64,000 bases of DNA, taken from contig CALLPN010000006.1 of the NCBI GenBank assembly GCA_938015435.1, forward strand, positions 1-64,000. The letters are read 5' to 3'. A program made the position numbers and the translations under genes. Below are positions 27,131-36,518 of this stretch, one piece after another. How positions within the stretch are numbered: position 1 is the stretch's first letter; each line of letters starts with the position of its first letter. The notes under the pieces are model-generated. The model saw only the letters and a list, made by a program, of their open reading frames with translations, made no database searches and was not told the origin of the DNA. Origin of the DNA: an uncultured Saprospiraceae bacterium. GTDB taxonomy: Bacteria > Bacteroidota > Bacteroidia > Chitinophagales > Saprospiraceae.

Positions 27131-27815
27131 CTCCTCGGTTATTCCATACTGTTTACTTTTTTGTCTTGGTATTTCCTATTTTCACATAGAAAATTTATTG
27201 AGTAATGACTCCTATAATAGTAAATCCTATGACGTTACTGTTAAGTTTCTTTCTGATGAAATGCAAAAGGCTATTATGAGAAGGGAACAGTATATTCATG
27301 AGAGTAGAGTTGTTGGTTATCCTCACAAGAAGAGTATGGATGAAGAGTATCTAGCTATATCTAATTTTTACGCTTCCATTAAGCAAGAGGATACTGATAA
27401 TGGTTTTGTTAAATTGAAAAGTGTTTCTAATTATTTGAATATTAGAATTCATAAGGATAATAGTTCCGGATATGAAGTGGGGATTGACAATGTTGATTTG
27501 GACATTTTATACTCCGAATTGTTATCGCGATATGGATACCGAGGATGTGGCCCATTCCAACGCTATTCTGTTCGATCAGAGTACCGTAAAGCGCATCTTG
27601 GGTATATTACTAAATTAGTAACCCCATTACATCATAGTAGATTCAAACTAATTTATCAAGATACTGCATATCAACTTCATCGTAACAAATTACAGCTTTT
27701 ACTCAGTCAAGAAGATATTGAAAGAGGTTATGCCAATATTGTAATCCGTGACAGAGTTACTTTAGAGGAAATGCCATATAAGTTAGAGATATCTACTTAC
27801 GCGTTTAAAGCGTAG
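27117..27815 (+). CDS. Unknown signal-anchored protein, second of an overlapping pair
   Basis: About 232 residues from ATG 27117 (ATG 27111 is equally possible; the frame is open back to 27072). Both starts lie within the end of the previous gene, which implies coupled translation. A signal-like segment (VIPYCLLFCLGISYF) is followed by a long helix and a C-terminal part containing YRGCGPFQRYSVRSEYRK and DIERGYANIVIRDRV. No family recognised. The stop codon lies on the edge of a perfect hairpin shared with the convergent thiL gene. Confidence 0.6.
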   Translation: MKFVNSSVIPYCLLFCLGISYFHIENLLSNDSYNSKSYDVTVKFLSDEMQKAIMRREQYIHESRVVGYPHKKSMDEEYLAISNFYASIKQEDTDNGFVKLKSVSNYLNIRIHKDNSSGYEVGIDNVDLDILYSELLSRYGYRGCGPFQRYSVRSEYRKAHLGYITKLVTPLHHSRFKLIYQDTAYQLHRNKLQLLLSQEDIERGYANIVIRDRVTLEEMPYKLEISTYAFKA

Positions 27816-27834
27816 GACAAATCTCTATTTGTCC
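27815..27834. terminator. Short bidirectional hairpin between convergent genes
   Basis: GGACAAAT/ATTTGTCC form a perfect 8-bp stem with a 4-base loop. The last base of the upstream stop and the thiL stop lie within it. The T-run is short on both sides, so terminator strength is uncertain. Confidence 0.5.
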
Positions 27835-28865
27835 TTTCCAAAATGCTTCCAGCCTTGAGCTTTTAGCGGATGAATATTACCGCCGCTTGTATGAAGTGTA
27901 ATGCCATCTTTTTTGTCTATCATTTCACCGATGATAAACACATCAGGCATATACCTTACTTTCTCAAGATCATCTTCGCTAATCGTAAATAGAAGTTCGT
28001 AATCTTCCCCGCCGCTGAGAGCGCAGGTTACAGGATCCATATTAAATTTGATCGCCATCTCCTCTGTACTTGGATGAAGAGGTACTTTGGATTCTTCGAT
28101 AAACGCGCCTAGTCGTGACTCTTTACATAAGTGAAATACTTCAGAGGCTAGACCATCAGATACATCAATCATGGCTGTAGGTACCAATTCATTTTTTGCC
28201 ATGTATTCGATAACATCCTTACGAGCTTCAGGCTTAAGTTGACGTTCGATAAGATAAGGTTGTTCTTCTAAGTCTGGTTGCACGTCTGGTGCTTCTTGAT
28301 AGATTTGTTTTTCTCGCTCTAGTATTTGTAGTCCAAGATATGCAGATCCGAGATCACCGGTTACACATAAAATATCACCTTTCTTGGCTCCGGATCTATA
28401 TACAATCTTGTCCGCTTCTGCGGTACCGATAGCAGTGATACTTATTACTAATCCTGTAGGGGAAGAAGTCATATCTCCACCGACGAGATCCACATTATAG
28501 AGTTCGCATGCTTTATGGATTCCGGCATATAGTTCTTCCATGGCTTCTACAGAAAATCTATTGGAGATGGCAATAGATACAGTGATCTGACTAGGGGTGG
28601 CATTCATTGCATATATATCAGACAGATTGACCATGATTGATTTATAACCAAGATGCTTCAGCGGAGTATACATGAGATCAAAGTGAATACCTTCGACTAG
28701 CATATCTGTCGATACAACCGTCTGTAAGTTTCCAAATTTCATAACCGCAGCATCGTCACCTACACCTTTTGTAGTGCTTTTCTGAGTGTTTTTAAATGTC
28801 TTTGTTAAGTGTTCTATTAAGCCAAATTCGCCAAGGGCATTTACGTCTGTTCTTTTCGCTTCCAT
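27825..28865 (-). CDS. thiL: Thiamine-monophosphate kinase
   Basis: This 346-residue cytoplasmic enzyme phosphorylates thiamine monophosphate to the cofactor thiamine diphosphate. Family motifs are intact: GVGDDAAVM, STDMLVEGIHFD, VGGDMTSSPTGLV, VTGDLGSAYLGL, DVSDGLASEVFHL and ALSGGEDYELLF. Length is normal. No other thiamine gene is adjacent. It starts 50 bases from the frame-corrected end of the lipocalin-like gene upstream on the same strand. Confidence 0.96.
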   Translation of the reverse strand: MEAKRTDVNALGEFGLIEHLTKTFKNTQKSTTKGVGDDAAVMKFGNLQTVVSTDMLVEGIHFDLMYTPLKHLGYKSIMVNLSDIYAMNATPSQITVSIAISNRFSVEAMEELYAGIHKACELYNVDLVGGDMTSSPTGLVISITAIGTAEADKIVYRSGAKKGDILCVTGDLGSAYLGLQILEREKQIYQEAPDVQPDLEEQPYLIERQLKPEARKDVIEYMAKNELVPTAMIDVSDGLASEVFHLCKESRLGAFIEESKVPLHPSTEEMAIKFNMDPVTCALSGGEDYELLFTISEDDLEKVRYMPDVFIIGEMIDKKDGITLHTSGGNIHPLKAQGWKHFGKDK

Positions 28866-28966
28866 CGTTGTTAGATATTGGGTAAGGTGGTATAGGTGTT
28901 GAGTGGGTGTTATTTTATTTTCTAATCAATTCCCATTTGGTTTCTCTAGGCGCTAACTGAGTCATA

Positions 28967-29377
28967 CTATCTAGAAAAAAATATGGCGTTGTCATTTGAT
29001 ATCCACTGTTGAATACTTGTCTCATTTAACAATACATCGAAGTGTCGATTTTCTCCTGTAGAGATGAATCCTTGTGTAGTTAATACGGGTTCTGTTATTA
29101 TCGATACTTTCTCAGGAGATAACTGATATATCCATTCAAAATCCTGTACTCCAGTGAAGGTAGTTTGTCTATTTCCACTTCCATCGGTATTAAATGTAAT
29201 AGCTTCGGTTTTCGTAGAAGTAGTACTGAATTGTCCAATATCTTCGGTTTCAATAAACTCATTAAGTTGCCACACTCCTATGATTTGATTTCTAGCATCA
29301 TCATATTCTGTTGCATCATCTTTACCACAAGATGTAATGATTAATATTGATAACAATAAAATAATTGATCGAATCAT
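28967..29377 (-). CDS. Lipocalin-like lipoprotein, probably frameshifted near the end
   Basis: A 136-residue lipoprotein: lipobox IITSC with cysteine near residue 17, then QIIGVWQLNEF, the typical first strand of Bacteroidota lipocalin-like proteins, and strand-rich sequence to IFFSR. The frame stops just after a run of seven T (on the coding strand). Removing one T would continue for about 18 more residues, ending APRETKWELIRK at a stop at 28915-28917, which is the kind of W-x-L-x-x-x ending seen in this family. Either a sequencing or real one-base insertion is present. Function unknown; outer-membrane anchoring is inferred. Confidence 0.8.
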   Translation of the reverse strand: MIRSIILLLSILIITSCGKDDATEYDDARNQIIGVWQLNEFIETEDIGQFSTTSTKTEAITFNTDGSGNRQTTFTGVQDFEWIYQLSPEKVSIITEPVLTTQGFISTGENRHFDVLLNETSIQQWISNDNAIFFSR

Positions 29378-29462
29378 AGTTCGTAATTAGTAACGGTTAG
29401 AGTGATGTAGTGAATTTTTAAGGAATGCCATTACATCGATTCAGGTGATATCGAGTAATGAG

Positions 29463-30125
29463 TTATTTCAATATGTCAGCCGCCAATTTCCAGATCGTAT
29501 CATTGTCAGGAAGTGGCGACGTATAATGTTCCATTTTACCATGTACTGGATGATCCAAGGCTATTTTCCAGGCATGTAACCCAATCGATCGATCTTTGTT
29601 GGCCCTCCGTGCACCATATTTGACATCGCCTTTGACGGCACATCCTATGTGAGATAACATCACTCTAATCTGATGAAATCTACCAGAGTGTAATTCGATT
29701 TCAACTAGCTGATATTTGTCGAAGGTATGTAATAGCTTATAACTCATCTCAGCTTTACGATATCCTTCTTTTTCCACTTCGCTGAGGTACGCTTTATTCG
29801 TATTGCCTTTGGTAAGATAAGCTAATATTGTATCGCTTTCTTTCGGTAGAGTGGGCTCGACGATAGCCAGATAAGTCTTGACTATTTTTTTTGAGTTACT
29901 CAGATGTACTGTAGCATTCTTAGATTTAGCTAAGATTACACATCCACTTACTGGTCGATCAAGTCTATTGATCAATTTGAGGTCAGACTTAGCATAGGCT
30001 TGCATAGCTGTCAATAAATCGGCGTCATTCGTCTTGTCTGATTGAGTGGGTATTCCTGCAGGCTTATTGAGTATAAGGTATTGATGATTGCGTTCTATGA
30101 TCCAGTCTGATATATTTTCTTTCAT
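29463..30125 (-). CDS. RluA-family pseudouridine synthase
   Basis: A 220-residue enzyme that isomerises uridine to pseudouridine in rRNA or tRNA. The catalytic aspartate is in INRLDRPVSGCVILAKS (the HRLDxxTSG motif, here with Asn instead of His). LHSGRFHQIRVMLSHIGC and IGLHAWKIALDHP are the other family motifs. There is no N-terminal S4 domain, as in the small RluA/RluE-like or TruC-like members; the exact RNA site cannot be assigned from sequence. Confidence 0.92.
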   Translation of the reverse strand: MKENISDWIIERNHQYLILNKPAGIPTQSDKTNDADLLTAMQAYAKSDLKLINRLDRPVSGCVILAKSKNATVHLSNSKKIVKTYLAIVEPTLPKESDTILAYLTKGNTNKAYLSEVEKEGYRKAEMSYKLLHTFDKYQLVEIELHSGRFHQIRVMLSHIGCAVKGDVKYGARRANKDRSIGLHAWKIALDHPVHGKMEHYTSPLPDNDTIWKLAADILK

Positions 30126-30201
30126 ATTTGTGGGTTATAATTTACTCAATAGGCTACAGAGTAAAAGCTGTATAGCTTTGGATAAGCTGAAATAATACGG
30201 T

Positions 30202-30354
30202 CTAATCTACTTCTTCGTAGTCTAGATAATCATCTGGTTTACCTTTCTTTTTGATATTAGATTTCTTAGGTGCTTGTTTGATCTTTGGAGAGTTGCTTAC
30301 AATTCTAAAAAAGTAAAACACCAAGGCTCCAATAAATAGCGCTTTGAATAACAT
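30202..30354 (-). CDS. 50-residue membrane micro-protein (DUF4834-like)
   Basis: This small gene reads on the reverse strand from ATG 30354 to TAG at 30202. One TM helix (LFKALFIGALVFYFF, residues 2-16) is followed by a basic stretch (SPKIKQAPKKSNIKKKGKP) and an acidic, tyrosine-rich tail (DDYLDYEEVD). The layout of helix, Lys-rich linker and acidic tail ending in D/E-Y residues resembles the short DUF4834 proteins of Bacteroidota. The codon pattern is coding-like and the frame is clean. It follows the pseudouridine synthase start by 76 bases in the same direction, so it could be the first gene of that transcript. Function unknown. Confidence 0.7.
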   Translation of the reverse strand: MLFKALFIGALVFYFFRIVSNSPKIKQAPKKSNIKKKGKPDDYLDYEEVD

Positions 30355-30879
30355 ACTTTGTATTGTGATATTAAGCTGCAAAGATAATCTTATTTGGGTG
30401 ACTTATTGAATTGCTAGAGTGGCTTCTTTGAGGATGTTTGCAATCCTATTATCACTTTCATATATAATCTCAATTCTGCAATTAACTTATCATTCACGAT
30501 TTGTATGCACGTTGGAGAGATCAAGTTGCGTTTCTTAGCATATGAGTAATTGAAAATGTTGTTTCTACATTGAAAATGCTACTTATCTAGGTAGTACTCT
30601 AGTATGCTATTTGGATATTTGTTTAGTAAAGTATTATCATCAATAATACTGATGATAATAGCATAGGTCTTACTAGTAAACAAGGTAGTTGATCATGAAA
30701 GTTTTGATATATTTGTGGGGTAATGAAAACTTTATATAAGTGATTATTTATATATGTATAGTTATCATTTTTAGATTATTTACATATTTATAAAATGAAT
30801 ATGGGTAATGCGCTCTATTACAGGGTTGTATTGACCTTTTTGCTATTTGCGGTACACAGATTAGAAGAAATAAGAAAAT
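30355..30879. other. 525-bp intergenic region
   Basis: AT-rich, without a credible ORF or structured RNA. It separates the divergent micro-gene and DUF2723 gene and must hold both promoters. TTG at 30830 followed by TATTTGCGG around 30844-30852 is a weak promoter-like match for the DUF2723 gene. Confidence 0.4.
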
Positions 30880-33800
30880 ATGAATTCATTAAAGCGATTA
30901 TCCAACATCACAGGGTTAATAGTATTAGCCGTGGCTATGGTGGTTTATTTCATGTCTGTAGAGCGCGTAGGTAGCTTATGGGATTGTGGAGAGTTTATCT
31001 TAGGAGCATATAAGTTACAAGTGGTTCACCCTCCAGGGGCGCCATTATATGTATTGATCGGAAGGATATTTACCTGGTTTGCAGAGATTCTTTCGGATGA
31101 TCCGGCGGATATCGCATTTGCAGTCAATCTGATGTCTGGACTGTGTACAGCACTGGCAGCTATGATGATCTGCTGGATTACGATAATGCTTACTAAGCTT
31201 TCATGGAAAGGTAGAGACGGAGAATCTACTAACGGAGAAAATCTAGCAATGGCTGCTGGGGGTTTAGTAGCTGGATTATCTACTGCGTTTGCATCATCTA
31301 TTTGGTTTTCAGCGGTAGAGGGTGAAGTGTACGCTATGTCTACTTTCTTCACAGCGCTTACTTTATGGTCTGCTGTGAAATGGTATTATCTAAGCGACGA
31401 TCTTGATAATGACAGATGGTTAGTACTTTCACTTTTTTGTGGTGGTTTATCGATTGGTGTTCACCTTTTGAGTTTGTTGACATTTCCGGCTATCGGATTA
31501 CTCTATTATTTCAAAAAACATAAACAACATAATATTGGAGGTGCCTTACTGAGCATCATAGCTGGTGTGTTTATGATTGCATTTATACAAAAAATTGTAA
31601 TTGTAGGTATTCCTACGATATGGGCTAAGATGGAGCTGTTTACGGTCAATAGTATGGGGATGAGTGTACATAGTGGGTTGATTCCTACAATATTGATTTT
31701 GGCTGGATTGTCATTCGGTGCATTCTACTTAGCGAAGCGAATGGGGAGTCACTTATTACATATATTAAGTTTCTCAGCAGTGCTGATTATGATTGCATTT
31801 TCTACGATAGGAGTAGTGGTCATTAGAGCCAACGCAGATACACCTGTCAATATGAATGTACCAAGTGATGCGATGCGATTATTACCTTATCTCAATAGAG
31901 AACAATACGGTGAGAGAGCTCTTGTAAAAGGACCTCATTTTGATGCTAAACCTATCAAAGTCAATAAGTCACCAAGATATGGTCTCGTTGGTGATAGATA
32001 TGAGATAGTAGACGAAAAATATGAATACGAGTATGATTCGAAGGATGAGATATCATTCCCACGAATAGGACATACAGAGTCAAGTAGGCCAATTCTACAT
32101 CGTAGATGGAAAAAGTATCTTACAGGAAATGAAGATGGAAAACCCGGTAGTGGAATGTACAATATGAAGTACATGTTTTCGTATCAGTTTAACTGGATGT
32201 ACTGGAGATACTTTATGTGGAATTTCGTTGGAAAACAAAATGGATCTCAAGGATACGAACCATGGGATTTGAAATCAGGACATTGGGAATCAGGGGTATC
32301 ATTTTTAGATGAAAGCGGTTTGCTGCGTAAAGTATTGCCTGGTTCTGGAGAAGGATATTACGAGCAAGATGCGATTACTGATGTAATGAAAAATAATGAA
32401 TCCAAAAATCACTACTACTTCTTGCCATTAATATTTGGTTTGTTTGGATTACTCTTCCACCTTCGGAATAATCCAAAAGAATTTAGTGCTATTATGATGC
32501 TCTTCCTCATGACTGGATTAGGTATCATCGTATATTCTAATCAGCCTCCTAATGAGCCCAGAGAAAGGGATTATGTATTGGTAGGTTCTTTCATGACGTT
32601 CTGTATATGGATAGGAATGGCTGTACCAGCAATATATTCTATATTCAAAAATAAACTTTCGGTTACAGGTGTTGCAGCTGCAGGAATAGCCGCTTTACTT
32701 GTGCTTTCGGCTCCTGTGGTTATGGGGTTACAAAACTTTGATGATCATAGTAGAGCGCACCATACAGCCTCTAGAGATTATGCCTCTAACTTCCTTAACA
32801 GTGTCGATGAAAACGCTATTATTTTCACCTATGGAGATAATGATACCTATCCACTTTGGTACGCTCAAGAGGTAGAAGGTATCCGTAGAGATGTAAGAGT
32901 AGTGAATCTTAGTTTGATAGCCGTTGATTGGTATATCAATAAGCTTAGAAATAAAGTGAATGATTCACCACCGCTTAAGCTTACCATACCGGCAGAAGGG
33001 TACAGAGGTAAAAATAAAAATCAGGTATACTTTGCTACACCTGGAGGGCCAGAAAATAATCCGGAAGCGCCAATAGAAGGAATCCTAAGATATATGAATG
33101 ATCCGCGTAGCATTAGAGACGATGGAACAGGAAATAGTTTTAGCACATTACCGACGCGAAATATGTTTATCCCAGCGAATACAGATAAGCTTATCGCTAA
33201 TGGATTAATGAATGCTTCAGATACCTTAAATAGAGTCGGTAAAATACCTATCAAATTCTCAGATGGAAAAGGATATATACTGAAAGATGAAGTAGCAATA
33301 TTGGATGTAATTGGATCTAACTTTGCGGACAGACCCATATACTTTGCTGTGACTTGTAAAAACGAAAAGTTATTAGGTCTTAATGATTATACTCAGATGG
33401 AAGGACTAGGTCTTAAGCTTGTGCCATTTAATAGTGGATCGGATCGTAATTTGCCAGGACTATATGGTAGTGGTCGTATAGATGTAGACAAGACTTTTGA
33501 TAATGTGATGAACAAATGGAAGTGGGGTAATTTTGATACAGTAGATACATATGTAGACGGTAGCTATGGTGCAGAGGTGACTGCTATGAAAGTAATCATG
33601 TTAAGATTATCATCTAGGTTGACCGAGATGAGAGATAACGAAAGAGCGGCTCTAGTGGCCAATAAGTATTTCCAGTCCTTCCCTCATAATAATTTCACTT
33701 ATGATGCGAGTATTATACCATTTATCAATGTATTAGTAAGAGCGAAGAAATATGATGATGCTAAGAAGCATATCAGAATATTAGCAAATGCGACGAGTCA

Positions 33801-33993
33801 AAATATGAAGTTTTACGAGTCGCTTGACGGTGATGTATTGGCAGGTACTTGGAGAGAGGATATGAGATATGATATGAGATCGGTAAATGATTTGCTATCT
33901 ATAGCATCTCAGATGGAAGATCCTGATTTTCTGAAAGAAATGGAAGGACTCCTTAGAGATTACATGCCTACTCAACCGCCATTAAGAAACTAG
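30880..33993 (+). CDS. DUF2723 family multi-pass membrane protein (GT-C-like)
   Basis: A 1037-residue protein with about ten to twelve TM segments in the first 620 residues and a soluble C-terminal third. The N-terminal loop GSLWDCGEFILGAYKLQVVHPPGAP, written here in two overlapping parts, is the hallmark of DUF2723 and resembles the acidic first loop of protein O-mannosyltransferases and related GT-C enzymes. A second conserved segment is FTYGDNDTYPLWYAQEVEG at the start of the soluble part. Family members are therefore suspected to be lipid-linked-sugar glycosyltransferases that modify exported proteins, but no activity is proven. rpiB follows after 38 bases. Confidence 0.9.
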   Translation: MNSLKRLSNITGLIVLAVAMVVYFMSVERVGSLWDCGEFILGAYKLQVVHPPGAPLYVLIGRIFTWFAEILSDDPADIAFAVNLMSGLCTALAAMMICWITIMLTKLSWKGRDGESTNGENLAMAAGGLVAGLSTAFASSIWFSAVEGEVYAMSTFFTALTLWSAVKWYYLSDDLDNDRWLVLSLFCGGLSIGVHLLSLLTFPAIGLLYYFKKHKQHNIGGALLSIIAGVFMIAFIQKIVIVGIPTIWAKMELFTVNSMGMSVHSGLIPTILILAGLSFGAFYLAKRMGSHLLHILSFSAVLIMIAFSTIGVVVIRANADTPVNMNVPSDAMRLLPYLNREQYGERALVKGPHFDAKPIKVNKSPRYGLVGDRYEIVDEKYEYEYDSKDEISFPRIGHTESSRPILHRRWKKYLTGNEDGKPGSGMYNMKYMFSYQFNWMYWRYFMWNFVGKQNGSQGYEPWDLKSGHWESGVSFLDESGLLRKVLPGSGEGYYEQDAITDVMKNNESKNHYYFLPLIFGLFGLLFHLRNNPKEFSAIMMLFLMTGLGIIVYSNQPPNEPRERDYVLVGSFMTFCIWIGMAVPAIYSIFKNKLSVTGVAAAGIAALLVLSAPVVMGLQNFDDHSRAHHTASRDYASNFLNSVDENAIIFTYGDNDTYPLWYAQEVEGIRRDVRVVNLSLIAVDWYINKLRNKVNDSPPLKLTIPAEGYRGKNKNQVYFATPGGPENNPEAPIEGILRYMNDPRSIRDDGTGNSFSTLPTRNMFIPANTDKLIANGLMNASDTLNRVGKIPIKFSDGKGYILKDEVAILDVIGSNFADRPIYFAVTCKNEKLLGLNDYTQMEGLGLKLVPFNSGSDRNLPGLYGSGRIDVDKTFDNVMNKWKWGNFDTVDTYVDGSYGAEVTAMKVIMLRLSSRLTEMRDNERAALVANKYFQSFPHNNFTYDASIIPFINVLVRAKKYDDAKKHIRILANATSQNMKFYESLDGDVLAGTWREDMRYDMRSVNDLLSIASQMEDPDFLKEMEGLLRDYMPTQPPLRN

Positions 33994-34031
33994 ATTTATA
34001 TTATATAGACTCAAATAATAAGACGCCAATA

Positions 34032-34460
34032 ATGAAAATATCAATCGGTTGTGATCATGCTGGATACGAATATAAAGATAACATAATCAAGTATCTGGAG
34101 AAGTTAGGGCATAAGGTTGTTGATCATGGCACACATGGTCCTGACTCAGTTGATTACCCAGATTTTGTCCACCCAGTAGCGGAGGATATTGAGAATAAAA
34201 AAGCGAAATTTGGTATTTTGATTTGTGGTAGCGGTAATGGAGTTTCTATGACTGCCAATAAGCATCAAAAAGTAAGGGCAGCTCTTTGCTGGTCTACAGA
34301 AATAGCCAAGCTAGCCAGACAGCATAACAATGCAAATGCGATATCTATTCCTGCACGCTATGTGAGTAAAAGATTAGCGACTAATATGGTTAAAGCATTT
34401 TTGGAAACGGAGTTTGAAGGTGGAAGACATAAACGAAGAGTCAACAAGATGAGTTGCTAA
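34032..34460 (+). CDS. rpiB: Ribose-5-phosphate isomerase B
   Basis: This 142-residue enzyme interconverts ribose 5-phosphate and ribulose 5-phosphate in the pentose phosphate pathway. Active-site features: GCDHAGYEYKD at the N terminus, GTHGPDSVDYPDF, the catalytic cysteine region ILICGSGNGVSMTANKH (C and G-S-G-x-G), and HNNANAISIPARY. The length is standard. It follows the DUF2723 gene closely in the same direction. Confidence 0.96.
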   Translation: MKISIGCDHAGYEYKDNIIKYLEKLGHKVVDHGTHGPDSVDYPDFVHPVAEDIENKKAKFGILICGSGNGVSMTANKHQKVRAALCWSTEIAKLARQHNNANAISIPARYVSKRLATNMVKAFLETEFEGGRHKRRVNKMSC

Positions 34461-34534
34461 CATATAGTAATACAGATTAGATTATTTGATGTATCAAATG
34501 GTCTATTCTAAATAAGATAACAATCAATATTTTT

Positions 34535-34571
34535 GGAAAGATTGGAATGAGTAATATCATCCAATCTTTTC
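34535..34571 (+). terminator. Hairpin between rpiB and the M28 peptidase gene
   Basis: GGAAAGATTGGA (34535-34546) pairs with TCCAATCTTTTC (34560-34571) over 12 positions with one G-T. The T-tract after it is interrupted, so it may be a weak terminator or part of the next gene's leader. Confidence 0.45.
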
Positions 34572-34594
34572 GCCTTTGTCATATAATCAACATC

Positions 34595-36226
34595 ATGAGA
34601 ATAGAAAAAGTACTATCAATAGCGGCAGCTTTATTTTGCACACTTCAGTTGAATGCTCAATATATTAGTGGAGTATCTACTCCTACCGCAGATGCAGTCT
34701 ATGTAACAGATACTAGCGATGTATCGGTATTACTTGCCAATACGATTACGGCGGAAGATATGAGAGATCATCTGACTATTTTGGCTTCTGATGAATTTGG
34801 TGGTAGAGAGACTGGTCATCCTGGTAATGATATGGCGGCTGAGTATATTTCTGGTCACTTGAGTACTCTAGGCGTACCTAAGATCATGAATAAAGATTAT
34901 TACCAAGATGTAGCATTCACTTATACTACTTGGGACGCCAATACGGTAACCATTAATGGCAACGATTATAAAGGTGCGAAAGATTTTATTGCGTTTCCGG
35001 ATAAGACAGGTAATGCTACTTTTGAGGCAAAAGAAGTCATCTACTTAGGCTATGGTATCGATGATGAAGAGTATAGCGATTATAAGAAAGTGAAAGTAAG
35101 AGATAAAGTAATCCTTATTAATAAAGGAGAACCAATGAAGAAGGATAGCAGCTACTGGCTGACAGGAACTAATGAGCCATCAAGTTGGACAGGAGATATT
35201 GAAAGGAAACTAAAAGCCGCTAAAAAGCACGGAGTAAAGATGGTCCTCATCATAGAGGATGGCTTGAGAGAAATGGTAGGAAAAAACAGAAGAAATTTGT
35301 TAGGACCGACAGTTACTCTTACGAATGGGCTGGAGGATAATATGGAGATGGCTAATCATCTATATATATCTACTACCATGGCCAAAGATATAATCGGTAG
35401 CAAAGGCAAAAAAGTCATTAAATCTAGGAAGTACATTACCAAAAAAGGTAAAAATTGTGATACTAAACTAAAGCCGCTTTTTGAAGTGAATCAGCGAAGA
35501 AAATCTACTGTATTGTTAGGTAGAAATGTGTTAGGGTTTTTCGAAGGAACAGATCTAAAAGATGAAATTGTAGTAGTATCAGCTCATTATGATCACATCG
35601 GTAAGAAAGGGGATGTAATCTACAATGGTGCCGATGACAATGGCTCTGGAACAACTACAGTGCTAGAAATCGCAGAAGCCTTAGCCATTGCTAAGAATAT
35701 GGGGAAATCACCTCGTAGAAGCGTTCTATGTTTATTGGTTACAGGAGAAGAAAAAGGACTTTTAGGTTCTTATTATTATTCTGAGAATCCAGTATTTGAT
35801 GTGGACAAAACCGTAGCTGATGTTAACATAGATATGGTGGGTAGAGTAGATGATAAGTATAAAGACAATCCAAATTATATCTATGTGATAGGATCTGATA
35901 GACTAAGTACGGACTTGCATAAGATCAATGAAACAGCTAACAATACATATCAAGGACTAACTCTAGATTATACCTATAATGATGAAAATGATCCTAATAG
36001 ATATTACTTTAGATCGGATCATTATAATTTTGCAAGATTGGGGATACCCTCTATATTTTTCTTTAATGGTGTTCATGAAGATTATCACCAAGCAGGAGAT
36101 ACTGTAGATAAGATCAATTTTGATAAAATGCAAAATGTAGGTCGTCTAATATTTCATACGATATGGGAGCTAGCGAATCGTAACGATAGGATAATGGTAG
36201 ATGGAGAGGTGAAAGCAGGGAGATAG
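34595..36226 (+). CDS. Exported M28-family zinc peptidase
   Basis: A 543-residue protein with a signal peptide (LSIAAALFCTLQLNAQ). The peptidase starts with SDEFGGRETGHPGNDMAAEYI, has a PA-type insertion in the middle, and the M28 metal ligands: SAHYDHIG (His), NGADDNGSG (Asp), VTGEEKGLLGS (catalytic and metal glutamates), NIDMVGR (Asp) and the late histidine of FRSDHYNFAR. Aminopeptidase or carboxypeptidase activity is expected, in the periplasm or outside; there is no sorting domain. The frame extends up to 34547, but ATG 34595 starts the signal peptide. Confidence 0.93.
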   Translation: MRIEKVLSIAAALFCTLQLNAQYISGVSTPTADAVYVTDTSDVSVLLANTITAEDMRDHLTILASDEFGGRETGHPGNDMAAEYISGHLSTLGVPKIMNKDYYQDVAFTYTTWDANTVTINGNDYKGAKDFIAFPDKTGNATFEAKEVIYLGYGIDDEEYSDYKKVKVRDKVILINKGEPMKKDSSYWLTGTNEPSSWTGDIERKLKAAKKHGVKMVLIIEDGLREMVGKNRRNLLGPTVTLTNGLEDNMEMANHLYISTTMAKDIIGSKGKKVIKSRKYITKKGKNCDTKLKPLFEVNQRRKSTVLLGRNVLGFFEGTDLKDEIVVVSAHYDHIGKKGDVIYNGADDNGSGTTTVLEIAEALAIAKNMGKSPRRSVLCLLVTGEEKGLLGSYYYSENPVFDVDKTVADVNIDMVGRVDDKYKDNPNYIYVIGSDRLSTDLHKINETANNTYQGLTLDYTYNDENDPNRYYFRSDHYNFARLGIPSIFFFNGVHEDYHQAGDTVDKINFDKMQNVGRLIFHTIWELANRNDRIMVDGEVKAGR

Positions 36227-36260
36227 TACTAAATGTAAATTCCAAAATAAAATAAATTTT

Positions 36261-36313
36261 AAATTCCAAACTCATGGTGTGGCTCGAGCTAACCAAGGGT
36301 TTGGAATTTTTTG
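36261..36313 (+). terminator. Terminator after the M28 peptidase gene
   Basis: AAATTCCAAAC (36261-36271) pairs with GTTTGGAATTT (36299-36309), followed by T4. The loop contains a nested GGCTCGAGCT-type stem. A related arrangement recurs at 38479-38530. Confidence 0.8.
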
Positions 36314-36518
36314 TTTGGGGATTAATGATTGAGTTAGAGGATTAGCTGAGATTTTAAATGTAATTTAGTTTCTATAGAATTGAAATCGTTTCATCTGGTT
36401 AAGGTTAAACAAAACAGTTATTCAATAGAATAAATGGGGTGAATATTTGTTAAAAATGGAACTGATAATGACTAAACAAGAATTTCTTTTTCATCTTTAG
36501 GGAGCGAGTTTTCTAGCA

